Below, in pieces: positions 12,308 through 22,225 of a DNA stretch of 64,000 bases. Position 1 is the first letter of the stretch. Every line of letters starts with the position of its first letter. Made by a program: the position numbers and the translations under genes. This DNA is from Adineta vaga (taxonomy: Eukaryota > Rotifera): contig CP075495.1 in NCBI GenBank assembly GCA_021613535.1, forward strand, positions 744,001 through 808,000, in the 5' to 3' direction. Under the pieces are notes generated by a model. It did no database searches and was not told the origin of the DNA. It saw only the letters and a list, made by a program, of their open reading frames with translations.

Positions 12308-12890
12308 GGTATGTAACACAGTTTTAAGTTTTGATGAACATTTTAGCAGTATTATATGCGATCAGTAACTATTAACGAGTTGATGTATTCGAGTGAATCC
12401 CAAACTTTACGTAGCAACTTCTGTCAATGAGAAAGTGGGGTTCATTATTTGAAATAGGACGTAACGAAGTATCTTCTTATTCATGAACAGAAGTGCAAAA
12501 GTAGACTAACTATAACTAATGATCGTATCGCAAGAGAGGATTATCTCAAAATCAAATGAAACTCATCGCTAAGTGCTAATGAAAATAAAAATGATCTGAA
12601 AAAAGGTATCTTCTAATAGCTGTTGCACATTACCGTTTATGTGAACTGGCTGAGAGAACCAGTAGAAACAGAATAAATCATTCGTGCCAGTTCATTTGGT
12701 TCATTGCTTGCTAAAGAGAAGGGAGTTATGCACCGCTTGGTTCGGAATGACTATGCCACGATTTTGAGAAAATATCTAGTGACAGCCCATTCGGACTTTT
12801 GTTTTTATGTGCGCCTGTCTTTTCTTATTTGTTCCGTTTGCATAGAAACCAAACGGTATTTTTGACAGGTATCTTGATATTATTGAGAAG

Positions 12891-13060
12891 TAGAGGTGTT
12901 CGGATGGGGAGGGGGGCTTTCCGGGCGTGGCGCCCTCACCGCTCCCCACATCGGAAATTTCCTGTTTTTCTTAGAAAATTTTGCGAGAATTCGCGAGGTT
13001 TTTCGAAAAATACGGCTCACGGCCCTTCCCTCTATTTTTGGAATATCGGGACACCTCTGC
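12891..13060. mobile_element. GC-rich MITE-like element with AGAGGTGT ends
   Basis: The left end TAGAGGTGTTCGGAT and the right end (reverse-complemented) AGAGGTGTCCCGATATTCC are imperfect inverted repeats. TGAGAAG occurs immediately left (12884-12890) and again at 13064-13070, a likely target duplication. The body is strongly GC-rich compared with its surroundings. The TAGAGGTGT start is reminiscent of hAT ends. Confidence 0.6.
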
Positions 13061-13344
13061 TGCTGAGAAGACTTTGATAGTTCGAAATAAAAGACCTGGT
13101 GTTCAAGTTGGAATGCCCATGGAACGGTAATCATGCATATTCTGCTATCTTGGTAGATATCGGAAGCTGGTGAGAACAGAAGGAACGTCTGACATCTGAC
13201 TGATGATTTCTGAGATCATAGAAGTGTACTTGAAAAAAACGTTGTCAAGCTTTCTTTCTAAATTATCATGATTGCAAAGCAAGATAAGCGTTAAAAAATG
13301 TAAAATTATGTGCCTAAATCAGCCACATCATGCAATATGAGCTA

Positions 13345-13422
13345 GGGGTACCCTTGGGTCCTTATATACTATATGAAGAGGATATCCTCCTGATATGGTA
13401 TAAGAGGATCCAAGGGTATCCC
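13345..13422. repeat. Foldback hairpin with arms of about 38 bp
   Basis: GGGGTACCCTTGGGTCCT at the left is matched by the inverted complement of GGATCCAAGGGTATCCC at the right. The two arms meet at the self-complementary GAGGATATCCTC. Pairing is nearly continuous with little loop, so it would form a long hairpin as RNA or a cruciform as DNA. It may be a MITE or a hairpin-RNA source. Confidence 0.75.
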
Positions 13423-14289
13423 TGTAATATAGGACTTGAGGATCTATGAGGATCCACTTTCTTCTCCTTGATTCGTACATTCTTCTTTGAAACTATGATC
13501 CTGAGTTATTTATGATAGTGCATTAATTCAATATTTTTTATTTGTAGAAACTATGGCGCAAAACACAGACGCATCGAAAATGAAGATTTTCATCAAGTAT
13601 TATCATCGAACATTATTCACTAGCTAGTATTCTCCTCGCATTTTCTTGACCTTTTTCTTGTGCTCTTTTTTCTTTATTTTCGTTTTTTTCCTTATTTTTT
13701 TCTGTATCTTGCACTATTTTCAGTTCTAATAAACTACAAATAACGCTCATCCTTTGCATTCGCTGACCCTTTTCTAAAACAATGATAAGAGTGCTCAGAA
13801 AAGCCATAAAGCGGGATCTGAACCTGACCAGATCCAGATCCAACCAAACTTTATACATAAAAGACTTTTAAAAGTGTTTTTCATCTGTTCATTCTTTCTA
13901 AGTATCATAAGATCATTGATTGCAATAGAAAAGGAAAAACAAGTACTGTTTATATGCATACAAGGAATTGATCGCTTGATACTTCTCAAAAATGCATCAC
14001 CCGTATTTATTTTCCTTACCATAAAGCTCTTGAAAAGGCACATACTTTGTATTACTATGATTCTCGAAAAGAAAATAGAAAGGCCAGGTACTATTTTATG
14101 AATCGCTAGAATTATAAAATATTTGACTAGAATAGTTTTTTGACATGCTTGAAATATTATTTATATTTTTGGCGCACAGCTAGATCCAACAAAACAATCA
14201 CGAACATGTATCTGGATTTTATACACATATTTCTTGTAAAAATTCTATCATACGATCTGCTGTATAATAGTCGACCACGAAAAGATGTT

Positions 14290-14390
14290 TAACCTTTTCC
14301 AGTTTGGCGTATCCATATGGATACATTTTGCCGTAGGGGGGGGGGGGGGTACGGCAAATTCCAAATAGCCGGCCGGAAAGGGCTAAAGGA
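14290..14390. mobile_element. Possible small inverted-repeat element around a poly-G tract
   Basis: TTTAACCTTTTCC at the left and the complement of GGAAAGGGCTAAAG at the right are imperfect inverted repeats. Inner GGCGTA and TACGGCAAA blocks surround a run of 14 G. TTTAACC(C/T)TTTCC ends resemble piggyBac-type termini, but the match is short. It is a candidate only. Confidence 0.3.
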
Positions 14391-15368
14391 AGCTAACATA
14401 AGTATCATACCTATTGTGTCAATTATTTGAAGTGCAGTTTTTTTATCAATTTCTTACTAAATCCTATACTCAGAACTCGTAAATGATTCGAATGGCACAT
14501 ACAGCCCACGAACACCAGCCCATTCATTAGTTTCTATCACCATTTTAAAGGGAGATGTACACCGAGATATTTATCTTGGAGAGAGAGCTAAATAACAATG
14601 GTGGAATCAATCCCATAGAACTAGCATCAGATTCAAATTCGTTAGTATCGATAGTTTCTTATAGAATTTGACCAAACACTCATCTTGAGGGGTGGGTGTG
14701 GGTGTGTAGTCAGCTATCATTACTAGTTTCACCTCAGCTACGAGAATCTACTAGTGGCTACAAAACTTTAAAATTCGAAAATCAAGAAAATTTGCAAATC
14801 GAACTGACGCAAAAATTATGAGCAAATTTTTGTATTGTAGATTGCAGATGATACTGATAATGGGAAAGATGGATTAAAATTGATTGGATACAGAGAAATG
14901 ATTTGGTTGATGTCTTAGAAATGAATAGAAATTTGAATTTTTCTTTAAAGTAAAGAATTGTTTGACATGATCTAGTTTTTGTCGACGGAGGTTGAAGTTT
15001 ATTTCCTATAGTATTGAACAACGAAGGAGAATAATTTTATTTATCAAAGTAAAAAAGATCTAAGTTGTCGAATAGTCTTGTGAATGTAGTTGTATGAAAG
15101 AGGTACGGTTCTTTGGTTTTACGATTTAATGTTGAATAAATGGAATGATGTTCACATGTTTATCTTTGTATATTGTCGAAAATATGACTTTTGGTATGCC
15201 GAATATTTTTTACGATCTTGTGCAATATGTACAGCATCAAACTTGATCATTAGCTTGTAGATAATCGTAAAAATACGGTTGTATATGGTCTATAAAGATA
15301 ATTGAAAAGCAATAAGTTGTAAGTCCCATTGAATTACTTTATTTTTTCTCTTGTTATCACATTCCCTA

Positions 15369-16048
15369 GGACGGACGTTCCAGCCTCCGGATTCGGAAGG
15401 AACCGAAAGGAAAGTATGCCCTTTCCGGAGCATTCCGACCTGTTCCACTCAGATTCCGACGGAAACTCAAGGAAAACCATACGAAGCTGGAAGCAGGATA
15501 CAAAACTCACGAACATTTCCCGTAATTTCCACATTAATCCACCTAAATCCAAACCATTCGGAGGACTTCCCCAAAGCCGGAGCCGATAACAACCGAACAA
15601 ACTGATCCTATTTCAACCCGTTATTTCCGTACAGAACCGGACGGTGCCGAAAACTTCCGACTATAATTCTATCGTATACCCGATTCTAATTCTCTCAAAA
15701 ATCCATTACAGGATACGGCGAACGCATGCTAAGTTGGAGAAGAAAAATGCAAATAGGACTGTAAACTGTTTTGCAACAATGATAGGCGAGTTAAAGAAAA
15801 TGACCGGAATTGTACGGAAAATGTGTTTGGGATCTGCTAGTTTCCTTTCGGTTTCCGATTTCTCGGCCACGGGCGGAAATTCTAGGTTTTTTTCCGCATT
15901 GTTACGCTGTTTTCCTTGAGGATAGGACCAGAAACGAACGGATTTCGTCCGATGATTTCCGATGTGGAACACTGCTTCCATGAAATAATCGGAAGGTGCT
16001 GGAACCTTTCGGTTTCGGGCCGGATTGTTTGACCTGGGTCATTGGTTG
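15369..16048. repeat. GC-rich degenerate repeat block, probable transposon remnant
   Basis: About 0.68 kb is dense in CCGAAA, TTCCG and GGAAA motifs on both strands. A GTTCCAGC block near the left end recurs inverted near the right (GCTGGAAC at 15999-16006). Open frames on both strands overlap each other and have no recognisable domains. Boundaries are approximate. Confidence 0.4.
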
Positions 16049-16928
16049 TAGTTATTGTTTCTTCATATACCCCAATTATAATCATTATGGTGTATGAATC
16101 GTGAATTAGTCATTAAATCTAAATTTATTGTTATCATTTACTTTGATTTAACTTAACTTTGTATTGTAAATATGAACAAAAACAAGGAAAAAAAGAAAGA
16201 TACTCACTATTATTGACGTAGGATTCGATAGTTTTAGTTTAACAAGCACGTTTATAATATTTTCTCAATCAAACAATTGGATAGAAAAGATTATTTTCTT
16301 TTTACTAAAAGAAATGTATTCTATACCATTCCTTCCTTGCTATCATTTCATGTCTGTAACGAATTTTAATGATTCGTTTTGTACAGCATTGATGTTCATT
16401 GAGCTGGTTCACCCTTCATTCGTTACTGACAAATGGATAGATATAGTTTTGTGTGTCTTACAACACGATGATGTTTATTCGACTACGATCCACATCCAAG
16501 TGCCACTGTTTCACATACAACACGAGTTTATATAGTAGAGAGAAAGACAGAACATGGAACAATACAATTAGTTAATGAAAGAATAGAAAAGAGATAGAAG
16601 CACGGCATTCAATGAGATTAAACTTACGCAATCAATCAATTTACATCTTGATAAGTATAGTTCTATTACTGACCTTGAGATCTTTCATCTCTCAATCATT
16701 TTTTATCTTAAAACAAGCATACTCTTCTTATGTAATCCTATTCTAATATAATGCTACTCTAAATGTCAAACCACATTATAACGCATGAATAATTCTTTGA
16801 CTACTCTGAAAATAAAAAAGGAGTTTTCCGGAACCTTTTTGGGGGGGTTCGGCCCGCTGGTAAAGTTCAGAACCCACAAAAAACTCTGGATTATTGAGGG
16901 TTTTGTTAAAACCTAACAGAACTCGTCA

Positions 16929-17153
16929 TTATTCTATTAATACAATTGGCATTAGAATATAGATCATAAGAGTAACATTAAATCCAGAACCACTTGATGA
17001 AGATTTCTTAGTAGTGGTTGTTCTTCTTCCTGTTGTTGTTGTACTTCTCGTTGTGATCGAAGTATTGATCGAACTAATTGTTTGTCCATATACAAATATA
17101 ATTCCATATTGGAAAAGAAAAAAGAAAAGTTTTTGAACAACAGTTGTAACCAT
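16929..17153 (-). CDS. Small secreted, possibly GPI-anchored Thr/Ser-rich protein
   Basis: The 74-residue product starts with a hydrophobic leader (MVTTVVQKLFFFLFQYGIIF). A short Thr/Arg/Ser-rich stretch, roughly residues 30-57, is followed by a hydrophobic C-terminus ending in ILMPIVLIE. This is the layout of a GPI-anchored mini-mucin. Part of the gene and its 5' flank are duplicated at 17618-17860, where the coding part is truncated. I do not recognise a family. The small size and low complexity make this a tentative gene. Confidence 0.4.
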   Translation of the reverse strand: MVTTVVQKLFFFLFQYGIIFVYGQTISSINTSITTRSTTTTGRRTTTTKKSSSSGSGFNVTLMIYILMPIVLIE

Positions 17154-17300
17154 GTTATGTGACAGTAACTATGCTTTGTTATTTACTGAAATTGTAATTT
17201 CAAAGAAAAACTCATTTTTTAAATTTTTAGTCTTTTTTGAAAGGAAGGAAAAGAAAATAAATTTATAACAATAAGAGTTCCATTGAGTGCAAAGAAAAAA
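17061..17300. repeat. Duplicated segment, copy 1 (copy 2 at 17618-17860)
   Basis: The two segments are direct repeats offset by 557 bp. They are highly similar over the 5' coding part and upstream flank of the small gene and diverge further out in A-rich simple sequence. Confidence 0.8.
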
Positions 17301-17617
17301 GAACTCTATCATATAGAATCTTAGTTCGATGATGACATTTAGATGGCATCGTTATTGACAGCAGCATTTCAGGAAAACATTATGTATGAATTTAGAATTA
17401 CATTTATTATTTGAAACTTTTTTTTACAAAGTTAATGTTTTACAAACAGAGAATATAAACATATTGGGTTTAGATGAGTTCTTTTATATAACATTCAAAA
17501 GTCTTTGAATCTATATACAAAGGACATTGACAATGAATCAGTGTTTGAAAGATATTTGAGATTGATTTATTCTATTCTGTCTTTTGATATTGACGAGTTT
17601 CAACTCCTTAGACAGTT

Positions 17618-17860
17618 AGTATTTATCGAACTAATTGTTTGTCCATATACAAATATAATTCCATATTGGAAAAGAAAAAATAAAAGTTTTTGAACAACAG
17701 TTGCAACCATGGCATGTGACAGTAACTATGCTTTGTTATTTACTGCAACTGCATTTTCAAAGAAAAAGTTATTTTCTGAATTTTTAACCTTGTTTTGAAA
17801 AGAAAAGAAAAGAAAAGAAACTCATAATAATAAGAGTTTCATCGAGTAGAAAAACAAAAG
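17618..17860 (-). pseudogene. Truncated duplicate of the small secreted gene
   Basis: On the minus strand the ATG near 17710 opens the same leader as the gene at 17153 with a few substitutions (MVATVVQKLLFFLFQYGIIF). It runs out of homology after about 31 residues. The Thr-rich and C-terminal hydrophobic parts are missing. It is probably a non-functional partial duplicate that keeps the upstream region. Confidence 0.6.
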
Positions 17861-18040
17861 TTTATTCTGCAAATATTTGTGAACTCAATGTAACAAAGTA
17901 CTTTCATTTATGGAATAAATTTTCATGATGATGAACATCAAAAGAGAGAACGTGTTGAAATTGAAACGAAAAATTTGCTATTTAGTTTTTATAAAGATAA
18001 AAACAATAATGTCAATTGTTGACTGAATTTACAATCTCTA

Positions 18041-18658
18041 ATGCTTGAAAAACTTGAAGTATTCTTTATCATTTGTCTTTTCTTATCATTGAAAATGCAT
18101 TCTAAACGAGTAAATAAGCAACAAGATCCACTTTTTTGTCTTGCACTTCTTCCATTATGTTTATCGATTGGAAGTTTCTTGTTTTTAAATTCAGCTATAA
18201 TTAGTTATATCGAAGAACGACATAATGAAAAGATTTATTTAAATACAACTTGTTATTTTAATGGAACAATAACATTTAATGAACAATGTAAAGATGATAT
18301 TTGTTGGTGGCCATCTTCAACAGGTTTATGTCCATCAACATTTCGACTTTGTTTAAAAACTGTTTATGTGATTAATTATGGAAATAAACAAAAAGCTTAT
18401 ACTGATAAACGACCATTGTGGATGAAAAGTGAAAGTGATGATCAAGTTAAAACAATATGTTACTATGATAAAATGAAATCAGGTATTCTTAGATGGGAAA
18501 AACCTAAAACAAGAAAATTTCGAATAGAAATTCTATTTTCAACATGTATTTTGATATCAAGTATTATTTTATGGATTGTTTGGTTTCATTTAAAAAAAAC
18601 TGTTCAATTGAGAATCTTCTCTATGAATAATTATCATTTATTACAATCAGAAATATAA
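18041..18658 (+). CDS. Two-membrane-span protein with Cys-rich extracellular loop
   Basis: The 205-residue intronless protein has one hydrophobic segment at about residues 29-54 and a second at about 163-184. Between them is a loop of about 110 residues with eight cysteines, three or four of them close together (ICWWPSSTGLCPS, RLCLK), and N-glycosylation sites (NTT, NGT). Short tails face the other side. This topology and size resemble auxiliary channel subunits such as BK-channel beta subunits, but I see no diagnostic sequence motif, so that is only a structural analogy. The first 365 bp of gene plus promoter are exactly duplicated at the left edge of the window. The start ATG fits both copies. 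Confidence 0.65.
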   Translation: MLEKLEVFFIICLFLSLKMHSKRVNKQQDPLFCLALLPLCLSIGSFLFLNSAIISYIEERHNEKIYLNTTCYFNGTITFNEQCKDDICWWPSSTGLCPSTFRLCLKTVYVINYGNKQKAYTDKRPLWMKSESDDQVKTICYYDKMKSGILRWEKPKTRKFRIEILFSTCILISSIILWIVWFHLKKTVQLRIFSMNNYHLLQSEI

Positions 18659-18756
18659 TTTTCTTCTTATCTTTCAATAAATATAGATGTTAATAAATGA
18701 AAAATTCAAATATTAAGAAAATAATAATCAGAGATAATCTCAATTACAGTTTTCTC

Positions 18757-19815
18757 TTATTCATCAATATCATTTGGACGAACTACTCGAATTGTCGTAC
18801 CACCAACACCACCACCACCAGTTGTTCTTACTACTGGAGGTCGACGAAATATCTTTGTTCGAATTAATTGCATTAATTCACGTCGAAATATATCCGATGA
18901 AATCACAAAATTCAAAAATGTCAATGAAAAACCAAGATAAATCAATACATATGTCATATTACTTGCAAAGGATTCACCTGCACGACGAAGTGATGATTTA
19001 ACATCTTGTAATGTTATTGAGTAATAGACAAGATAAATTGGATTTGGCATATTGAGAATAATGAAAAGAATTATTTGATTTGCTAACATTCGATGTAATT
19101 GTAGATCTTTCTTTGATATTTTAGTTCGTTGATTTGCACCAATATCAACTCGTTTTTTTGTTTGATGAATATTTCTTACTGTTAATAAACCAAAGATAAG
19201 CATTAATAATAAAGGTAAAGTACCACTTTCAATGGCAATGTAAATACTAAAGAATATTCCATAACTTCCTGATTGAAAAGTACAATTACCTGTACTAATT
19301 TCATAGAAAACAATTACTTGAATATACATTAAACACCAGAAAATAACATTTACAATGATTAAACGAAAAGAAGTCTTCATTGAACTTCGTTGACGACGAT
19401 GTGCATCACGTGAACTTGAAAAATATCGATCAATCGAAGCTAAGATAATATTATAACGTGGAATAGCCACAAATATATAGAAAAGATAAAAACGAAGTTT
19501 ACAATACCAAAGATTATAATTAAGAGTTTGAACATCATATCCATATTGAATCATACGAGTAAATAAAGCAAAATTATAAGTGAAAAATTGAGAAATACTA
19601 GCTGCTAAGAAATACATTGCACATGGACTTTTTCGATATATTGGTTGAGTAAAAACAATACACATTATAATTGAACCAATATTTCCCATAAACCAAATAA
19701 AACCCATAAAATATTGTGAAATTGTTTTATTTAAATGATTGACAAGTGCAATTAATTGAACTTGATCATTATCATCAATTAAAACATTCGTAATATTTGT
19801 TGTGATGTTTGACAT
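18757..19815 (-). CDS. Rhodopsin-type 7TM receptor, paralog 1
   Basis: The 352-residue intronless protein has an N-terminus with N-glycosylation sites and seven hydrophobic spans. TM1 is near residues 35-56. A Cys at the start of TM3 (C105, in WYCKLRF) would pair with the Cys of GNCTF, and a DRY box follows at 129-131. The usual NPxxY at the end of TM7 is absent; the region reads LTFLNFVISSDIFR. The tail is rich in Gly and Arg. It belongs with the two plus-strand paralogs at 22226 and 24582 and is nearly identical to the first. The ligand is unknown; a neuropeptide-like or lineage-specific orphan class is likely. It lies in opposite orientation to its paralogs, so the local family arose by an inverted as well as a direct duplication. 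Confidence 0.88.
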   Translation of the reverse strand: MSNITTNITNVLIDDNDQVQLIALVNHLNKTISQYFMGFIWFMGNIGSIIMCIVFTQPIYRKSPCAMYFLAASISQFFTYNFALFTRMIQYGYDVQTLNYNLWYCKLRFYLFYIFVAIPRYNIILASIDRYFSSSRDAHRRQRSSMKTSFRLIIVNVIFWCLMYIQVIVFYEISTGNCTFQSGSYGIFFSIYIAIESGTLPLLLMLIFGLLTVRNIHQTKKRVDIGANQRTKISKKDLQLHRMLANQIILFIILNMPNPIYLVYYSITLQDVKSSLRRAGESFASNMTYVLIYLGFSLTFLNFVISSDIFRRELMQLIRTKIFRRPPVVRTTGGGGVGGTTIRVVRPNDIDE

Positions 19816-22225
19816 TCTTTACTAAAATTTAGAAGAGTTAGAATATCATTGATATTGTTTAAAACGAAAGAATAAAAGAATATCATGAGAAAGCAAACAT
19901 TTCTTTTCTCGCATTTTGAAAAGCTTCTGTGATAATGAAATTGTTACTAAAGATATATATGAACTTTAGTTACAGAATAAAAAATATTCCATTTCATTGA
20001 AAGCTGAAAAAAGAACGTCATTAACATTTGACTAAAAGTTAATAATTTATTTCTCTTCTGATTAAATAATCTTTTCACTATTCAAATAAATATTAACAAA
20101 CTTTTCACATTATCCGTTTTTTTATATTCTTATAGTGACGTTTGAATATCATTTTTAAATTATGTGAAATGAAAAAAAATAATTAGGTACAAATGTTAAG
20201 ATAAAATCATATTATTCTATCTTTTCGAAAGTATGTAATCGATTTAATTCATTTATCATAGATAATATAATAAGTCAATCGTGTCTTAATTTTTATCATG
20301 GATACATTTTCGAATTTTTTTACTAAAAATTTAATTTAAATACGTATGTTTTTTTGTTATCACACGGCATGATATTATTTTATCAATGAAGAGCGGAAGG
20401 GATTATAGAGCACGTTTTTTTACACAAATATCAAGCATCAATTTATTACTTATGAAGAAATGACTATAGATACTTTTGTTTCGAGACGTCTACCATTAAC
20501 TTTAACATACGTACTCGTTTGTTTTTTTTGAAAATTATATGATTATTATTTTATTTATAAAATGAACTCTATACCCTCAATGATTATCTCTCATCAATTG
20601 AACCTTTACTCAACTTTTTAAATTCATTTGTAAGTAAAAAACATTCGATGTTGATCTTTACTTTCTTAATTGCACTTCATAATGTCGTTGAATAATTTCA
20701 TCTTTTCTAAGGTTTTCACGGCTTATACTCATCATTATCACTCTTATACAATTCTTTCTATCTCATTTCTGTTCATTACACAACCTTTACAAACGTTCAT
20801 TTATTTTTAACTACATGACAAAGATAAAGATTATATTTTTTCTGGTACATCGGATTATTTTTCCTATAAATAAGAATTATATTCCTAAGTGTCAGTATGT
20901 ACCATCTCGTAGTTTTATATAGTAATAAGGCATTTTTCTCAACGATTAAACTGTTATTTATTACTGATATAATCTTCAAATAATTCTTAACAAAAGTAAA
21001 ACTCTTATTATAGATCGTAAGTTATGAATAGAAATCTAATTATTAGCGATTTTTTTTAACAAGCTTCATTTAGATCTTCGCTGTATTAAACAAAACTTCA
21101 TAAAAAAATCTAAAATCTAAAATTGACAAACAATACAGATTTATATACAATGGTTTACAAAAAGAATTGGAACAATTATTTGAATTAGTTTTAAATGAGT
21201 ATTAGTTTAATTGATAGATATCAGTTTATAGTCTTAGAATATCAGAATCTAAATTTCATAGTTAATTTTCTTACAAATTCTGATAGTACCGCTTTATTAT
21301 TTCATCTAATGGAGTGACCTGAGTTTTAGCTGAATTCAGTATTAATCATAGTTTTCTACATACTTTCTACACGGGATTCTAAGAAATGTAGAATTTTAAA
21401 TTTTTTTAAATTGATGAAAAATAACTGACGATAGTATTTTTATAGATTCGTGAACTTCACCGATAGAACTGATTCCTTCGTTGTAATAATATAATGTAAA
21501 AGTATGATGTGATTTTAGTCTGTCTATCTTTGCTATGTCATGTTATTATTATACAACGATCAAATAATAATTAATTAAATATATGAAGTTTTTTAGTAGA
21601 TAATCTACTTACTATAAATCTGCATTAATCTCAAAATAAAGTTTTCAGACGGTCTGAAAAACTGAAATCTTTTGTGATCTGAAATTGTTCCAGTTCTTTT
21701 TGCAAATCACTGTATGTCGTTTGTCTCTACTCCTCTTCCTCTGATTCTGACAAATAGCTTGAGGACATTCAAAGATCAACAGGACAACATATTTCGAGGG
21801 ATGAATCTGATAAGGTCGAGATTATTTATGTCGTTAAAGACAAGATGCACCTCATTTCATGAAACCCATCATGTTTATATATTTGATAAAAATATTTCTT
21901 CGTATTAATTCTATTTTCAATTATGTTGATAAGAAGAACTACATTTCGATTACAAACATCTTATCAAAGGATTTATTTGATATAATCTAGAGTAGTATGA
22001 TAGATGAAGAAGAGTAAAACAATAAATATGAATCAAAGAAGAAAATTTATTAAAAATAAGTATAACTAACATATTCATAAACTATAATTTCATTCTAATA
22101 CATTATTTTCTTTATTTATATCAAATCTAAAGTTGAGCACAGTGCTGTACAAAGCATATCATATAATCAAATATTGACTTCAATTTTAACAGTATTAGTT
22201 TTTTCATTCAAGATTTTATAATAAT
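19816..22225. other. AT-rich intergenic interval between divergent GPCR genes, 2.4 kb
   Basis: No gene is recognised. The 64-residue frame at 21714-21908 has no recognisable features. The right part (about 21866-22010) is homologous to the region upstream of the third GPCR and is listed separately. Confidence 0.6.
21866..22010. repeat. Duplicated GPCR upstream region, copy 1 (copy 2 at about 24178-24412)
   Basis: Sequences such as AATTCTATTTTCAAT, AAGAAGAACTACATTTCGAT and the preceding ACCCATCATGTTTATAT occur in the same order upstream of the GPCR genes at 22226 and 24582. This shows that the direct tandem duplication included the upstream region. In copy 2 extra sequence separates the blocks. 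Confidence 0.7.

Larger units (their letters stand above)
6119..12640. repeat. Four tandem units of about 1.32 kb carrying the PAN exons
   Basis: Unit starts can be aligned on the sequence beginning TCATAGAATATAATGG at 6119, 7440, 10291 and 11906. The basic unit is about 1321 bp and comprises an intron 3' part, the PAN exon and the following intron. Unit B is 2851 bp because it contains a 1.4-kb hAT-like insertion and a 0.15-kb segment. Unit C has a foreign segment at about 10735-11185. Unit D is incomplete. Units B and D share the roughly 150-bp segment after the exon (8163-8310 in B) that A and C lack, so A/C and B/D form sequence subtypes. Confidence 0.88.
12641..16928. other. Repeat-rich intergenic interval, 4.3 kb
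   Basis: No gene is recognised. The interval contains a GC-rich MITE (12891-13060), a hairpin (13345-13422), a poly-G tract of 14 (around 14337-14350), a GC-rich degenerate repeat block (15369-16048) and a GC-rich island at 16800-16910. Open frames here mostly lie within these blocks on both strands, as expected for non-coding GC-rich DNA. Confidence 0.6.

Noticed and set aside
12799-13134. Overlapping frames of 92 and 84 residues on opposite strands
   Set aside because: They arise from the GC-rich MITE at 12891-13060; both strands are open by composition.
13613-14101. Several overlapping frames on both strands
   Set aside because: Simple-sequence derived, Lys/Glu- or Phe/Ile-rich, without splice context or family features.
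14337-14350. Run of 14 G as a possible telomere or quadruplex signal
   Set aside because: It is a single homopolymer within a possible small TIR element; no telomeric repeat array is present, and homopolymer length is error-prone.
15329-16085. Five overlapping frames of 67-91 residues
   Set aside because: They coincide with the GC-rich degenerate repeat block and overlap each other on both strands.
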